The notes: generated by a model from the letters alone, not told the origin. 62,599 nt of DNA from Asticcacaulis sp. AC402 (GCF_000495835.1 NZ_AWGC01000011.1:1-62599); one strand, 5' to 3'; shown: positions 17,834-28,246, counted from the first letter of the stretch. A program made the numbers and translations.

Positions 17834-18106
17834 ATGACGAAAGCTGAACTCGTGGCCGCCATCGCCGATCAGGCCGGTCTGACTAAAGATCAAGCCAAGA
17901 AGGCGCTCGACGCTTTCACCGACTCCGTCGTCGGCGCCCTTAAGAAGGGTGACGATGTGCGTCTCGTGGGCTTTGGCACCTTCCTGGCCGTCAAGCGCGA
18001 AGCTGGCACCGCCCGCAACCCGCGTACCGGGGAAACCGTGCAGCGTCCGGCCTCCGTCACGGCGCGTTTCCGCGTCGGCGAAGGCCTTAAGGGCGCTCTG
18101 AACTAA
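17834..18106 (+). CDS. hup: DNA-binding protein HU
   Basis: Histone-like dimeric protein that bends and compacts DNA. Ninety residues, starting MTKAELVAAIADQAGLTKDQ, with the arm region VGFGTFLAVKREAGTARNPRTGETV (the RNPRTGE tip inserts in the minor groove) and the C-terminal helix region VTARFRVGEGLKGALN. I start at ATG 17834, preceded by GGGAGAG; the frame is open upstream to 17708 but that part is not HU-like. It is a single gene with its own downstream terminator. The position after lon is typical of proteobacteria (hupB). HU and IHF share the fold, but length and the RNPRTGE arm fit HU. Confidence 0.96.
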   Translation: MTKAELVAAIADQAGLTKDQAKKALDAFTDSVVGALKKGDDVRLVGFGTFLAVKREAGTARNPRTGETVQRPASVTARFRVGEGLKGALN

Positions 18107-18134
18107 GGGTTTTCACCTGAAGTCAGGTTTTTGG

Positions 18135-18173
18135 GAGCCGTTTCCGCTTACGCGGAAACGGCTCTTGACTTTT
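18135..18173 (+). terminator. Rho-independent terminator of the HU gene
   Basis: A perfect 13-bp stem, GAGCCGTTTCCGC (18135-18147) with GCGGAAACGGCTC (18152-18164), loop TTAC, followed by TTGACTTTT. It lies 29 bases after the stop codon. Confidence 0.9.
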
Positions 18174-18243
18174 CAGAGGGTACACGGCAAACCGGGCATC
18201 CCTTCGATCCGCCATCGCCAAACGGCTACGGCGCGACAGGCAA

Positions 18244-18319
18244 GGGCGATTAGCTCAGCTGGTAGAGCGGCTCGTTTACACCGAGTAGGTCGGCGGTTCG
18301 AACCCGTCATCGCCCACCA
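18244..18319 (+). tRNA. tRNA-Val (anticodon TAC)
   Basis: A 76-base cloverleaf. Acceptor arms GGGCGAT and ATCGCCC pair perfectly, the D-arm reads GCTCAGCTGGTAGAGC, the anticodon loop TTTACAC gives TAC, and the T-arm is GGCGGTTCGAACCCGTC. The 3' ACCA is encoded. Confidence 0.97.
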
Positions 18320-18368
18320 GGGCCTGAGGCCTGGACCCGGAATCGCTTTGGCCTTTCCTGCGTTAGAC

Positions 18369-19268
18369 TCAAAACTGCAAATCAGCGCGCACCGGCCGAT
18401 GGTCGGAGCCGATGGGTTCCAGAACCTTGAACCGGCCGGCCTTCATGTGATGCGTCAGAATGTGGTCGATCTGGATGCCCAACACCGGGTTTCCCACAGG
18501 CCACGTATAGGCCGCGCCGGCGCCAGACGACCATTGCCAGCGATCCTTGAGCAGAGGCTTGATGTTCGCCGACCAAAGGGTCGTGTTGAAATCACCAGCC
18601 AGAACAACGGGCTTGGTTTCCGAGCGCGCTATCTCCGCTAATTGATGCAGATAGACGGCGTTTTCCACTGCCATAGCAGCCGAACCCGGCGGCATGGGGT
18701 GCACGGCATAAACGACATAGGCGTCGAACTCCGCACGGATCAGTGGCAGGCGTTCGGAGCCCAGTTCGAAGATCTCCACCGTCATGGGTGCCTTGGCGTG
18801 TACGCTCAGGCCAAAGGCACCGCGGCCGGGAATCGTCTGACTGTAGGGATAGATGTCTTTCAGCCCCTGAAGGTGCAGTATCCACTGCGGATCCGTCTCG
18901 GAAGCAATAACGACGTCTGTATTCTCTCGCCTTATCAGGGCTTCAGCCCGATCGTAGTCCGTATTGTGATACAGCACATTCAACGCCAGCACAGTGAGAT
19001 TGGCCGTGCCGGTTGCGGGCAGAACAGGCCGGTCGAACCAGCGCACCGCCATGGGTACGCCGTTTAGTGCTACGACCGCCAGGATGGGCAGGGTGAGTTT
19101 CCACGACCACAGGAGAAGGCTGGTCGCCGCAAAGCCCAGGGTCACTACCAGCATCTGCGGGCGGAAAGGCGCAAGCATCTCGCCGGGCCAAGGCAACAGG
19201 CTGAGCAGGATAACGAAGCCCGCCAGTCCGCTAACCAGCGCCAATCCAATGAAGCAGAACCTGCGCAT
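18369..19268 (-). CDS. membrane-anchored endonuclease/exonuclease/phosphatase family protein
   Basis: About 299 residues. Three N-terminal hydrophobic segments (FIGLALVSGLAGFVILLSLL; MLVVTLGFAATSLLLW; LPILAVVALNGVPMAV) precede a DNase I-like fold with LNVLYHNTDYD, VIASETD (metal-binding Glu), VLAGDFNTT and the C-terminal IDHILTHH and GSDHRPVRADL. All catalytic elements of the EEP superfamily are present. Proteins with this layout are annotated as endonuclease/exonuclease/phosphatase; substrate (DNA or a phospholipid/phosphoester) is unknown. The start is one of two adjacent ATGs, 19271 or 19268; spacing to GGGGGA favours 19268. It lies downstream of the autotransporter on the same strand, behind a terminator. 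Confidence 0.85.
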   Translation of the reverse strand: MRRFCFIGLALVSGLAGFVILLSLLPWPGEMLAPFRPQMLVVTLGFAATSLLLWSWKLTLPILAVVALNGVPMAVRWFDRPVLPATGTANLTVLALNVLYHNTDYDRAEALIRRENTDVVIASETDPQWILHLQGLKDIYPYSQTIPGRGAFGLSVHAKAPMTVEIFELGSERLPLIRAEFDAYVVYAVHPMPPGSAAMAVENAVYLHQLAEIARSETKPVVLAGDFNTTLWSANIKPLLKDRWQWSSGAGAAYTWPVGNPVLGIQIDHILTHHMKAGRFKVLEPIGSDHRPVRADLQF

Positions 19269-19281
19269 CATTCCCCCATAA

Positions 19282-19318
19282 AGAAAAGCCCTCTCCGCCG
19301 AAAACGGAAAGGGCTTCA
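19282..19318 (-). terminator. Rho-independent terminator of the autotransporter gene
   Basis: Read on the minus strand, AAGCCCTTTCCG pairs with CGGAGAGGGCTT around a TTTTCGG loop, followed by TTCTTT. It sits about 25 bases after the autotransporter stop and just before the EEP gene start, so it likely separates or attenuates the two. Confidence 0.75.
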
Positions 19319-19341
19319 GATAGATAGCAACTCTTGCTGAC

Positions 19342-22300
19342 CTAGAACTGGAACCGGGTCCGCAGAGCGATACTATAGTTGGTATAGGTATCCTGCTGTT
19401 CGAAGTCGCCTTCCAGACCGAAATAGCTCCATTCATTGTCGGCCGAGATACGGAAGCCGGCAATCGGGCCGCCGCCCTCCAGGTCGCCACCGCTCAGGGT
19501 GAAAGCCGTTCCGTTCTTGAAATTGGCAATCGTGTTAGCGATCTCCGCCGAGATGTTCTGCTTGTAGCCGAACCACAGTTCCGGCTTCAGGAAAAAGCGG
19601 CCATAGCTGAAGTTGATCATGGCGGTGGAGGACAGCAGATGGCTGTCGCGCTCGCCGATGCTGAGGTCGAAGTAATCGCCGCCGCCGGATTCGCTGTGCT
19701 CTTCTTCGCTCAGGGCGTAGTAGTCGGCCAGCACCATCGGTGTGACGCTCAACTTGCCCAGCTTGTAGTCGACCGAAGCACCGACGCCGCCGCTGTAGGA
19801 GAAGCCCCCCCATTCTGCCTTGGAGGTATAGGCCAGCGTCGAGTTTTGACGGATCGATTCGAAGTTGGTAAAGCCGACGCCGGCGTGGGCCCAGCCCTTG
19901 AATGCGCCCGTCTTTAGACGCCAGTAGCCGCCGACCGTGACGTCGGAGTTGATCATCTCTTCTTCGCTGATAGCGAACGTGTCGGCCGGTGTCGCCGAGG
20001 TGTAGGAGAGATAGAAACCGATCGTCTGGTTACCGTAAACCTCCGATTCGCGGCCGCCGGCAAAGCTAAAGCCTGTCGATTCGAAGCCTGCGGTATCGGC
20101 GTAATCGCGCTTTGTCTGATAACCGTATTCCTGCAGCCAGTACTGGCCGGCGCCATTGGTCGGAATCAGGCTCAACGAACCGAGTGAACGGTTCAGCGAA
20201 GTAGACCCCAAAGACAGGCCCAGGATGTTTTCGCCGGAATAGTCCGGAAGGTACTGATTGTAAACGCGATCGAAGCCTTCGCGTGTGTATTCCGTTAAAA
20301 CAGCCCTCGAGCCCAAGACGTCCTGGCCCATAACCGTCAGGACAGGAACAAGTGCCGCATACTGGTTGTTGGAGTATTCCGCTTCTGCCTGGGTCTTCAA
20401 TCGGACATTAGCCGTCAGCGCCTCGCCACCTGTCGTAAGCGCGCCCTTGGCGACGTCGACATGATATACGTAGGGAATCCGCGTAGTAACCGTTCCAAGG
20501 CTAACGGTCGAGGTCGTTGTTAGAACAGTAAAGGTCTTGGGCGCTGTGAACACTTTGCTGGGAGCCACGTCAATTGTTGCGCCATTGGCAATGGTCACCG
20601 CGCCGGAGCCAGTGAAAAGCGCCGCAGTTGGACTGTCGACATCCAAAACCACACCCAGGGTACTGGTCGCGCCGACATTCACCGTCGTCGTGTTCAGGTT
20701 CGTGCCCGCCTGGAAAAAGACGAGACCGTCGCTGATATCCAGGGCAACGGTTCCCGTTCCCGTCGCCTTGCCAAGATAGCTTGCCTTGCCGGAGAGCGCA
20801 AAGCTGTTGCTGCCAGCGCCGAAGTCGATATTGCCCAGATGACTTGCTTTGGCGGCAAGGGTGAGACTGTCATTACCCGCACCGAAATCGATACTGCCAG
20901 CGATCAGACCACCTGAAGACGATACGGCGTCGTTGCCGGAGCCGAGCAGGATGTCACCGTTAATAAAAGGCGCCGGAATGTCTGTTTCAGCCTTGGTGTC
21001 TCCTGGCGCTACATCTACCTGATTCAGGGTTAGTCCGACGGTGTTGGTGCGCGTATCAATCGCGACAGCGCGCGTAAGGATTGTATCTGCAACCTTGTCA
21101 CCGTCGTCATCCGTTGCCTGCACAGTGGCAGATATCCCGGCGTTGTTGGTAATCTGCGTGAGGGTATTGGACTGATCACGTATGGCGATCGTGGTATTCT
21201 TGGAGCCAAGCGATGTCGCCGCGACCGAGCCGCCTTTTTTAACATTGATCGTCGGGAGGTTAGCTCCGGCGGCGATGTCGATGCCGCGGGCGTGTGCTGC
21301 GACCGCATCGTAAGTTGTCGTCGTCCCGGTCGTTGTACTGAGGATATCGCGTTCCGCTACGCTCTGGATGGTGCCTTCAATATCCAGGAGCGGAGTTGTC
21401 GCCCCAGCGCCGAAAAGCAGTGCGGTACTCGTTCCGCCGTAAGCGCGGCCGATGACATTACCTTTGACCTGGACACCGTTGGCCAGAGAGACAGAGCGCC
21501 CCCCGGCCACGCCGCCCAATTGTACGCCGGTGGCGTCGACATTACGATACAAACCGTTCCCGAGTACGTTGCCGCGGATCGCCAGGGCATAGTTGATTGT
21601 CGGCATGTTGATCGCACTGCTGTCGTAGACAAGCCCGCCGATCGTCAGATCCTGGGTCGCCGAAGCAATGCGCAGGGCAGGAGCCGCGCCATAGCTCGTC
21701 AAAGCAGCAATCGTTTGACTGCTGTCGATGATGCCGTTCCCGTCTTCGTCGTCGTTGATGGCATCGTCGACCGTGCTGGTGAGCGCTGCGCCGATCAGGA
21801 TGCCCTTGTCGACATTGCCGGCGATATCGACAAGCACGCCGGATTGTCCCATGTCCTCCGGTGTCGCCAGGATCTTCTTCATGGCGTCATTCCCGGCGCG
21901 TTCGGTCGCAGCGTAACCTGTCCCGGAATAGGTGCCGTCGATCACGACCGAACCATCAAATTCACCGGCCAGTTTCACAGCGGAGCTGTTCGTGCCCCGA
22001 GTCTGGATGGTTCCACTAAGGTAGGTCGAACCCGTAACGCCATTTTCGAGCGCGACTGCGGTATTGTTGTCACCTTCCATTTTGATGGTGCCGTCCATGG
22101 TAAGGTTGCCCTGGACGTTGTTTTCAAAGCGTACACCGTAAGAATTGGATCCCTCAACGGCGATCGTGCTGGCCGAAGAGATCACGACATTCCCGACAAA
22201 CGGCGTCGCGCCGGTCGAGCGGATGCCATAGCGCGTGGCGCTGTCGGCGAACGGTCCATCGACAAGTGTGTCGGCGTTCTTGCTGTCAGTGGCGACAAAA

Positions 22301-22647
22301 TCGTCGGTGACGGTGATATTGGCCTTGATGGTCAGGTCGGCCGTGCGCCCACCGTCCACCCATATGCCGGTCGAGCCCGCGGCCGACTTGGCCATATCAA
22401 TCTTGCCATCGAGGGTGACATCATTGTCGGAATTGACCGTGATGGCCGTACCCGTCGTCAGCGTAATGCTGCCTGAGCTGTTGACCGTCAGATCGCCGGT
22501 CGTCGTCGTATTGACCGGCACCGTCGTGGCCGTGGAAATCGTCGTGGCCGCAAGCGCAGGGCCAGCCAGACTCACGGTGAGGCTCAAGGCCGCAAGCGTC
22601 AAGCTAAGGGCGGTTGCGGTCATAAGTCGGTTTTTGCGCATATGCAT
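19342..22647 (-). CDS. autotransporter (type Va) outer membrane protein
   Basis: A 1101-residue protein that should cross the inner membrane by Sec and present a passenger outside. The signal peptide ends near residue 33 (SLAGPALA). Residues about 35-800 are a Thr/Ser/Gly/Asn-rich beta-helix passenger with repeated motifs (GSITLTTGTAITVNSDNDVT; FGAGNDSLTLAAKASHLGNI; FGAGSNSFALSGKASYLGKA). The last 290 residues form the beta-barrel, starting around GQYWLQEYGYQTKRDYADT and ending in a terminal aromatic F (TRFQF), the BamA recognition signature. Two acidic loops (INDDEDGNGIIDSS, TDDDGDKVADTI) resemble calcium-binding loops. No protease or esterase active site is visible, so an adhesin or surface-layer role is inference. 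Confidence 0.9.
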   Translation of the reverse strand: MHMRKNRLMTATALSLTLAALSLTVSLAGPALAATTISTATTVPVNTTTTGDLTVNSSGSITLTTGTAITVNSDNDVTLDGKIDMAKSAAGSTGIWVDGGRTADLTIKANITVTDDFVATDSKNADTLVDGPFADSATRYGIRSTGATPFVGNVVISSASTIAVEGSNSYGVRFENNVQGNLTMDGTIKMEGDNNTAVALENGVTGSTYLSGTIQTRGTNSSAVKLAGEFDGSVVIDGTYSGTGYAATERAGNDAMKKILATPEDMGQSGVLVDIAGNVDKGILIGAALTSTVDDAINDDEDGNGIIDSSQTIAALTSYGAAPALRIASATQDLTIGGLVYDSSAINMPTINYALAIRGNVLGNGLYRNVDATGVQLGGVAGGRSVSLANGVQVKGNVIGRAYGGTSTALLFGAGATTPLLDIEGTIQSVAERDILSTTTGTTTTYDAVAAHARGIDIAAGANLPTINVKKGGSVAATSLGSKNTTIAIRDQSNTLTQITNNAGISATVQATDDDGDKVADTILTRAVAIDTRTNTVGLTLNQVDVAPGDTKAETDIPAPFINGDILLGSGNDAVSSSGGLIAGSIDFGAGNDSLTLAAKASHLGNIDFGAGSNSFALSGKASYLGKATGTGTVALDISDGLVFFQAGTNLNTTTVNVGATSTLGVVLDVDSPTAALFTGSGAVTIANGATIDVAPSKVFTAPKTFTVLTTTSTVSLGTVTTRIPYVYHVDVAKGALTTGGEALTANVRLKTQAEAEYSNNQYAALVPVLTVMGQDVLGSRAVLTEYTREGFDRVYNQYLPDYSGENILGLSLGSTSLNRSLGSLSLIPTNGAGQYWLQEYGYQTKRDYADTAGFESTGFSFAGGRESEVYGNQTIGFYLSYTSATPADTFAISEEEMINSDVTVGGYWRLKTGAFKGWAHAGVGFTNFESIRQNSTLAYTSKAEWGGFSYSGGVGASVDYKLGKLSVTPMVLADYYALSEEEHSESGGGDYFDLSIGERDSHLLSSTAMINFSYGRFFLKPELWFGYKQNISAEIANTIANFKNGTAFTLSGGDLEGGGPIAGFRISADNEWSYFGLEGDFEQQDTYTNYSIALRTRFQF

Positions 22648-22949
22648 CAGCTTCCCTGAGGTGCTCTTCAGTCACGATTCGTGTGTCAGAACGGTCATAT
22701 ACCGCCCCTTTGCCAGTTGCCACCTATTAACCTTAAAAGCTGTGTTGGGAAAGGTGTCCGACACAGTTTCAGGCGTCCCACGACCTTTCGGCCACAGGCG
22801 GGGCGAATTTGGCTGCCAAACTTGAAAAGAATGAGGGCTTAATTAAGGCCACGAGCGCCATCAGTTCCCCGGCGGATCACGTTTCGTGACCCGCAAGGAA
22901 AAACTGATTTTTTAAGAAAAAAAGGGAATGCGGTGCCACCTGTTAAAGG
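22648..22949. other. intergenic stretch upstream of the autotransporter
   Basis: About 300 bases that should hold the autotransporter promoter and the 3' trailer of tRNA-Asp. I see a small hairpin (GGATCACG...CGTGACCC near 22874-22892) and an A-run (22915-22923) that on the minus strand is a T-run 27 bases after the tRNA and could end its transcript. No clear promoter. Confidence 0.35.
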
Positions 22950-23026
22950 TGGCGCGAGTGACGGGACTCGAACCCGCGACCCTCGGCGTGACAGGCCGAT
23001 ACTCTAACCAACTGAGCTACACCCGC
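22950..23026 (-). tRNA. tRNA-Asp (anticodon GTC)
   Basis: On the minus strand the gene begins GCGGGTGTAGCTCAGTTGG and ends CACTCGCGCCA. Acceptor arms GCGGGTG and CACTCGC pair with one G-T, the anticodon loop CTGTCAC gives GTC, and the T-arm contains GGGTTCGAGTCCC. The 3' CCA is encoded. Confidence 0.97.
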
Positions 23027-23253
23027 ATCCCTTGCCCTGTCGGGCGTCGCCGCCGTCGAGGAGGTGCGCTTGATATGCGGGGCAGGCGGCAGTGTCAAGC
23101 GTCATGTAGCGAATAATTCGACAATCTTTATGAAACTACAAACCTTATGCGAATGCGTTTCACTTTCCTGACTTGGCGCGCGCAAATTGCCGCACCCCTC
23201 GCCGAAAAAACAAAGAAAATGGCCAAAAGCTGGCTTTTTTGCACCGCAATGGT

Positions 23254-23282
23254 TTGAAGCGCAGCGCGGACTGGTCTAATAG
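23254..23282 (+). promoter_or_regulatory. probable nuo operon promoter
   Basis: TTGAAG (23254-23259), exactly 17 bases, then TAATAG (23277-23282) matches the sigma-70 consensus well, 65 bases before the nuoA ATG. It is the best such match in the 320-base gap between tRNA-Asp and nuoA. The rest of the gap holds a short hairpin with a T-run (GGCCAAAAGCTGGCTTTTTT, 23221-23240) that could be a weak terminator or attenuator. Confidence 0.45.
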
Positions 23283-23346
23283 GCAGATGTTCTGAGTCCG
23301 CCGCAGCGTTAATGCGGCTCTGTCCGGCTGTGTAGAGGTATTGTCC

Positions 23347-23736
23347 ATGACGGAAGAAATGGTCGTTTTTCTGAAGAACTACCTGCCGATCATTATCTTT
23401 TTCGCGATCGCCACCGCCCTGGGGTTGGGTTTCCTTATCGCCGCCCTGGTCGTGGCGCCCAAGGCGCCAGATACAGAAAAGCTGTCGGCATATGAGTGCG
23501 GCTTCCCGGCCTTCGATTCGGCGCGGCAGAAGTTCGACGTCCGGTTCTATCTGGTCTCGATCCTTTTCATCGTCTTCGACATCGAAGCGGCTTTCCTTTT
23601 TCCGTGGGCTGTGTCGCTGTTCGACATGACGCCATCGGGCATGCAGTACGCCTTCTGGACCATGATGATCTTCCTGGCTGAACTTGCGCTCGGCTATATA
23701 TATGTGTGGAAAAAAGGAGCCCTGGAATGGGAGTGA
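23347..23736 (+). CDS. nuoA: NADH-quinone oxidoreductase subunit A
   Basis: Small membrane subunit of respiratory complex I (ND3 homologue). Three membrane helices ([61 protein letters not shown], each shown in part) and the conserved loop [21 protein letters not shown], whose cysteine marks the active/deactive switch in ND3. I use ATG 23347, 7 bases after AGAGGT; a TTG at 23341 is possible. First gene of the operon; it overlaps nuoB by 10 bases. Confidence 0.96.
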   Translation: MTEEMVVFLKNYLPIIIFFAIATALGLGFLIAALVVAPKAPDTEKLSAYECGFPAFDSARQKFDVRFYLVSILFIVFDIEAAFLFPWAVSLFDMTPSGMQYAFWTMMIFLAELALGYIYVWKKGALEWE

Positions 23737-24287
23737 TTATACCTGCGGGCTCGGCGGGACGGTCTTCGGTTGAAGGTTACGACCCAGCTGTTCACGACAA
23801 ATTCTTCGAGAGCGTCTCAGCCGAACTGGATCAGAAGGGTTTCCTGGTCGCTTCGGCCGACGACGTCATTACCTGGGCGCGCACCGGCTCGCTGATGTGG
23901 ATGACGTTTGGTCTCGCCTGCTGCGCCGTGGAAATGATGCAGGCCTCGATGCCGCGCTACGACATGGAGCGTTTCGGCATGGCGCCGCGCGCTTCCCCGC
24001 GCCAGTCAGATCTGATGATCGTGGCCGGCACGCTTACCAACAAGATGGCGCCGGCCCTTCGCAAGGTCTACGACCAGATGCCGGATCCGCGCTATGTACT
24101 GTCGATGGGCAGTTGCGCCAATGGCGGCGGCTACTATCACTATTCCTATAGTGTCGTCCGCGGCTGCGATCGCATCGTGCCGGTCGATGTCTATGTTCCG
24201 GGCTGTCCGCCGTCGGCAGAAGCTCTACTGTACGGCCTTCTGCAACTGCAGAAGAAGATTCGCCGTACCGGCAATATCCGTCGCTGA
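23727..24287 (+). CDS. nuoB: NADH-quinone oxidoreductase subunit B
   Basis: Peripheral-arm subunit carrying the terminal 4Fe-4S cluster N2, next to the quinone site. The ligands are the tandem cysteines in [11 protein letters not shown], plus [12 protein letters not shown] and [15 protein letters not shown] 23727 follows AAAGGAG and overlaps the end of nuoA; the frame also opens at 23706 but that part lacks homology. 186 residues, normal length. Confidence 0.97.
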   Translation: MGVIIPAGSAGRSSVEGYDPAVHDKFFESVSAELDQKGFLVASADDVITWARTGSLMWMTFGLACCAVEMMQASMPRYDMERFGMAPRASPRQSDLMIVAGTLTNKMAPALRKVYDQMPDPRYVLSMGSCANGGGYYHYSYSVVRGCDRIVPVDVYVPGCPPSAEALLYGLLQLQKKIRRTGNIRR

Positions 24288-24303
24288 GGGGGGAGGGGCA
24301 CCA

Positions 24304-24918
24304 ATGTTGACACAAGTTTCGATCGAAAAGTTGCAAACCCTCGCCGAAAGGGCGCAGGCCGCATTCAAGGAAGCCGTACTCGAGACCAAGTTCGCCTTCG
24401 GCGAACTGACCCTGACTGTGGCACGCGAGCGCATCGTCGAAATACTAACCAGGCTCAAGCAGGAGCCCTTCCGCTTCCATCAGCTTATCGACCTATGTGG
24501 TGCTGATTACCCGAAGCGCGCTGAGCGATTCGACATTGTTTATCACCTGCTCTCGCTGACTTACAACGTCCGCCTGCGCGTCAAGGTAACGACCGATGAG
24601 GTCGTTCCTGTGCCCAGCGTTCGTTCGGTCTATCCCAACGCTGACTGGTACGAGCGTGAAGCCTTCGACATGTACGGCATGATGTTCTCGGGCCATCCCG
24701 ACCTGCGCCGGTTGCTGACCGACTACGGGTTTTCGGGTTATCCGCTGCGCAAGGATTTTCCGATGACCGGCCACGTTGAGGTTCGCTACGACGAAGAGCA
24801 AAAGCGGGTCGTCTACGAACCCGTCAAGTTGGTTCAGGAATATCGCAAGTTTGATTTCCTGTCCCCATGGGAAGGCGCGCAGTACGTGTTGCCAGGCGAC
24901 GAGAAGGCCAGGACCTGA
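24304..24918 (+). CDS. nuoC: NADH-quinone oxidoreductase subunit C
   Basis: The 30-kDa peripheral-arm subunit. Marks are [35 protein letters not shown] (first 20 residues of the family signature region) and the C-terminal [20 protein letters not shown]. It is a separate gene, not fused to nuoD. ATG 24304 follows GGGGGAGGGG; a much longer frame (to 24094) is only read-through over nuoB. Confidence 0.97.
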   Translation: MLTQVSIEKLQTLAERAQAAFKEAVLETKFAFGELTLTVARERIVEILTRLKQEPFRFHQLIDLCGADYPKRAERFDIVYHLLSLTYNVRLRVKVTTDEVVPVPSVRSVYPNADWYEREAFDMYGMMFSGHPDLRRLLTDYGFSGYPLRKDFPMTGHVEVRYDEEQKRVVYEPVKLVQEYRKFDFLSPWEGAQYVLPGDEKART

Positions 24919-24976
24919 CGCGATGGTCGCGGGGCATGTTGGGTAACTAAGAGTTTGAGGGCTAAGGATTATTCCT

Positions 24977-26191
24977 ATGGCAGATGATGTAACATCTCAG
25001 GTCGGACACAAGGGCGAGGACGATCGCAAGTTCACGATCAATTTCGGCCCGCAGCACCCGGCGGCCCACGGAGTCCTGCGCCTGGTTCTTGACCTCGACG
25101 GTGAAATCGTCGAGCGCGTCGATCCGCACATTGGTCTCTTGCATCGCGGTACCGAAAAGCTGATGGAATCGCGGACCTACTTGCAGAATATTCCGTATTT
25201 CGATCGCCTCGATTATGTCGCACCGATGAACCAGGAGCACGCTTTTTGTCTTGCCATCGAAAAGCTGATCGGTATCGATGTCCCCAAGCGCGCTCAGTAC
25301 ATCCGCGTTATCTTTTCCGAAATCGGCCGCATCCTGTCGCACCTGCTGAACGTAACCACGCAGGCCATGGACGTCGGCGCCCTGACTCCGCCGCTTTGGG
25401 GCTTCGAAGAGCGCGAAAAACTGATGGTCTTCTATGAGCGCGCCTGTGGGGCGCGGCTGCATGCCAACTATTTCCGCCCGGGCGGCGTCCACCAGGATCT
25501 GCCACCGGAGCTGATCGAAGATATCATTGCCTGGTGTAAGTACTTCCCTAAGCCCCTGGCCGACATAGAAAGCCTGGTCACTGAAAACCGCATCTTCAAG
25601 CAGCGCAACGTCGATATCGGCGTGGTCAGTAAGGAACAGGCCCTGGACTGGGGCTTTACCGGTGTGCTGATCCGCGGTTCAAACGTCGCCTGGGACCTGC
25701 GCAAATCGCAGCCCTATGAATGCTATGACGAACTCGAGTTCGATATTGTGCTGGGCAAGAACGGCGACTGTTGGGACCGCTATTTATGCCGCATCGAAGA
25801 GATGAAGCAATCTGTCAGAATTATGCTGCAATGCCTTGGCAAACTTAAGGTAACCCCGGGCGAGGTCTTGTCGTCAGATCACAAGGTGACGCCGCCGCGC
25901 CGTGCCGAGATGAAGAATTCGATGGAAGCGCTGATCCATCACTTTAAGTTATATACCGAGGGCTTCAAAACCCCCGAGGGCGAGGTCTATGCCTGCGTCG
26001 AAGCGCCCAAGGGCGAGTTCGGCGTTTACCTCGTCTCTGACGGCACCAACAGGCCCTATCGCTGCAAGATTCGCGCGCCTGGCTTCCCGCATCTCCAGGC
26101 GATGGACTGGATGAACCGCGGCCATCTGCTGGCGGATGTCTCCGCCATCCTGGGCTCGCTCGACATCGTGTTCGGGGAAATCGACCGATGA
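24977..26191 (+). CDS. nuoD: NADH-quinone oxidoreductase subunit D
   Basis: The 49-kDa subunit, derived from the large subunit of NiFe hydrogenases, which forms the quinone pocket with NuoB. It has [20 protein letters not shown] at the N terminus, [14 protein letters not shown], and ends [11 protein letters not shown], all family hallmarks; the hydrogenase metal cysteines are absent, as expected. ATG 24977 follows TAAGGATT. 404 residues. A 58-base gap separates it from nuoC. Confidence 0.98.
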   Translation: MADDVTSQVGHKGEDDRKFTINFGPQHPAAHGVLRLVLDLDGEIVERVDPHIGLLHRGTEKLMESRTYLQNIPYFDRLDYVAPMNQEHAFCLAIEKLIGIDVPKRAQYIRVIFSEIGRILSHLLNVTTQAMDVGALTPPLWGFEEREKLMVFYERACGARLHANYFRPGGVHQDLPPELIEDIIAWCKYFPKPLADIESLVTENRIFKQRNVDIGVVSKEQALDWGFTGVLIRGSNVAWDLRKSQPYECYDELEFDIVLGKNGDCWDRYLCRIEEMKQSVRIMLQCLGKLKVTPGEVLSSDHKVTPPRRAEMKNSMEALIHHFKLYTEGFKTPEGEVYACVEAPKGEFGVYLVSDGTNRPYRCKIRAPGFPHLQAMDWMNRGHLLADVSAILGSLDIVFGEIDR

Positions 26192-26267
26192 GAACAGCGC
26201 AATCTGAACTGTATTTGACTGGCTGCGGGTTTAAGCCTGGCGCCGACTTTTTGTGTAGAGAGGCCTG

Positions 26268-26924
26268 ATGTCCGTACGTCGTCTCGCAGCGGTACAGCCG
26301 GCCGGTTTCGCCTTTTCCCCGGCAACGATGGAAAAAGCCAACTGGTGGATTGCCAAATATCCGGAGAATCGCCGCCAGAGTGCGGTGATCCCGATCCTGT
26401 GGCTGGTGCAGAAGCAAGAAGGCTGGGTCAGCGAACCCGCCATTTCGGCCATTGCCCGCCTGCTGACCATGCCGCAGATTCGCGTCTACGAAGTCGCCAC
26501 CTTTTACACCATGTTCCAGTTGGAGCCCGTCGGTTCGGCGGCCCTGATCCAGGTGTGCGGCACCACACCGTGCATGCTGCGCGGCTCGGAAGCCCTTATG
26601 GCAGTGTGCAAGGCCAAGATCGGACCGAAGGACAAGCTGTCTTCCGACGGCCTGTTTACCTGGCAGGAGGTCGAATGCCTGGGCGCGTGCTGCAATGCGC
26701 CGATGGCACAGATCAACGACTATTTCTACGAAGACCTGACACCGGAAACCATGGCGCAGATTATCGACGATTTCGCCGCCGGCAAGGCGCCACAAGCCGG
26801 TCCCTATAATGGCCGCAAGACCTCGGAACCGATGGGTGGTGCAACAACCCTTTCCGATCCGAAGCTTTATGACGGCTCCGCCGCCAGGGCGATCAGGATC
26901 CCTAACGCTCCGGAGAAGGCATGA
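26268..26924 (+). CDS. nuoE: NADH-quinone oxidoreductase subunit E
   Basis: The 24-kDa thioredoxin-fold subunit holding the 2Fe-2S cluster N1a. Ligand motifs are [15 protein letters not shown] and [14 protein letters not shown]. The helical N-terminal part has [17 protein letters not shown]. At 218 residues it has an extended C-terminal tail (about 50 residues after the domain, Pro/Ser-rich), as in other alphaproteobacteria. It overlaps nuoF by four bases. Confidence 0.97.
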   Translation: MSVRRLAAVQPAGFAFSPATMEKANWWIAKYPENRRQSAVIPILWLVQKQEGWVSEPAISAIARLLTMPQIRVYEVATFYTMFQLEPVGSAALIQVCGTTPCMLRGSEALMAVCKAKIGPKDKLSSDGLFTWQEVECLGACCNAPMAQINDYFYEDLTPETMAQIIDDFAAGKAPQAGPYNGRKTSEPMGGATTLSDPKLYDGSAARAIRIPNAPEKA

Positions 26925-28237
26925 TGGTCGGCATTCTGGAAGACAAGGATCGGATATTCACCAACCTCTACGGCTTCCATGACTGGGGCCTGGAGGGGGC
27001 AAGGCAGCGCGGCTGCTGGAACGCGACCCGCGATATCCTGTCCTATGGCGCACCGTGGATCATCGACAACGTCAAGAATTCCGGCCTGCGCGGCCGCGGC
27101 GGTGCCGGCTTCTCGACGGGACTGAAGTGGTCCTTTATGCCCAAAGAGGTCAAGGACCGGCCGCACTATCTGGTTGTCAATGCCGATGAGTCCGAACCCG
27201 GGACCTGCAAGGACCGCGAAATCATGCGTCACGATCCGCATCTGCTGATCGAAGGCTGCCTGATCGCCTCGTTCGCCATGCAGGCCCATGCCTGCTACAT
27301 CTACATCCGGGGCGAATACGTGCTCGAGCGCGAGCGCCTGGAAGCTGCCGTTAAGCAGGCTTATGAGGCCAGACTGATCGGCAAAAACAACCTCCATGGC
27401 TGGGACTTTGATCTCTTTGTCCACCATGGCGCCGGCGCCTATATCTGTGGTGAGGAAACCGCCCTGCTGGAATCGCTGGAAGGCAAGAAGGGCCAGCCGC
27501 GCCTTAAGCCGCCGTTCCCGGCCGGTTCGGGGCTCTATGGTTGCCCGACGACGGTCAACAACGTCGAATCGATCGCCGTCGTCGGTACTATTTTGCGTCG
27601 TGGTGCAGCCTGGTTTGCTTCATTTGGCGCACCCAACAACACGGGCACCAAGCTGTTCTGCATTTCTGGCCACGTCGAGCGGCCGTGCAATGTCGAAGAG
27701 GCCATGTCGATCCCGTTCCGCCAGTTGGTCGAAGACCACTGCGGCGGAATCCGCGGCGGCTGGGGCAATCTGAAGGCGGTCATTCCGGGCGGTTCGTCTG
27801 TTCCAATGATCCCGGCGGAACAGTGCGAAAACCTGGCCATGGATTTCGACACCCTGCGTAACCTGAAGTCGGGCCTGGGCACCGCGGCGGTCATCGTCAT
27901 GGACAAGTCGACCGACCTGATCCGCGCTATTGCCCGTCTCAGCTACTTTTACAAGCACGAGTCGTGCGGGCAGTGTACGCCGTGCCGCGAAGGCACCGGC
28001 TGGATGTGGCGCGTGATGGAGCGGATGGTCAAGGGCGACGCCGAACCTTCGGAAATCGATACCTTGCTGGAAGTCACCACCCAGGTCGAAGGCCATACCA
28101 TCTGCGCCTTGGGCGACGCGGCGGCCTGGCCGATCCAGGGCCTGATCCGTCACTTCCGGCCTGAGATCGAAGCCCGGATCGCGGCCTATCGCTCGCGACG
28201 AGCCATCCATACCGGCCATGTCATAGCGGCGGAATAG
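26921..28237 (+). CDS. nuoF: NADH-quinone oxidoreductase subunit F
   Basis: The 51-kDa subunit that binds NADH, FMN and the 4Fe-4S cluster N3. The NADH/FMN glycine-rich motif is [17 protein letters not shown], followed by [14 protein letters not shown] and [19 protein letters not shown], and the cluster ligands lie in [14 protein letters not shown] with a fourth Cys in [12 protein letters not shown]. 438 residues. The start is ATG 26921 inside the nuoE stop; a second ATG follows at once. Confidence 0.98.
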   Translation: MMVGILEDKDRIFTNLYGFHDWGLEGARQRGCWNATRDILSYGAPWIIDNVKNSGLRGRGGAGFSTGLKWSFMPKEVKDRPHYLVVNADESEPGTCKDREIMRHDPHLLIEGCLIASFAMQAHACYIYIRGEYVLERERLEAAVKQAYEARLIGKNNLHGWDFDLFVHHGAGAYICGEETALLESLEGKKGQPRLKPPFPAGSGLYGCPTTVNNVESIAVVGTILRRGAAWFASFGAPNNTGTKLFCISGHVERPCNVEEAMSIPFRQLVEDHCGGIRGGWGNLKAVIPGGSSVPMIPAEQCENLAMDFDTLRNLKSGLGTAAVIVMDKSTDLIRAIARLSYFYKHESCGQCTPCREGTGWMWRVMERMVKGDAEPSEIDTLLEVTTQVEGHTICALGDAAAWPIQGLIRHFRPEIEARIAAYRSRRAIHTGHVIAAE

Positions 28238-28246
28238 GAACAGACA

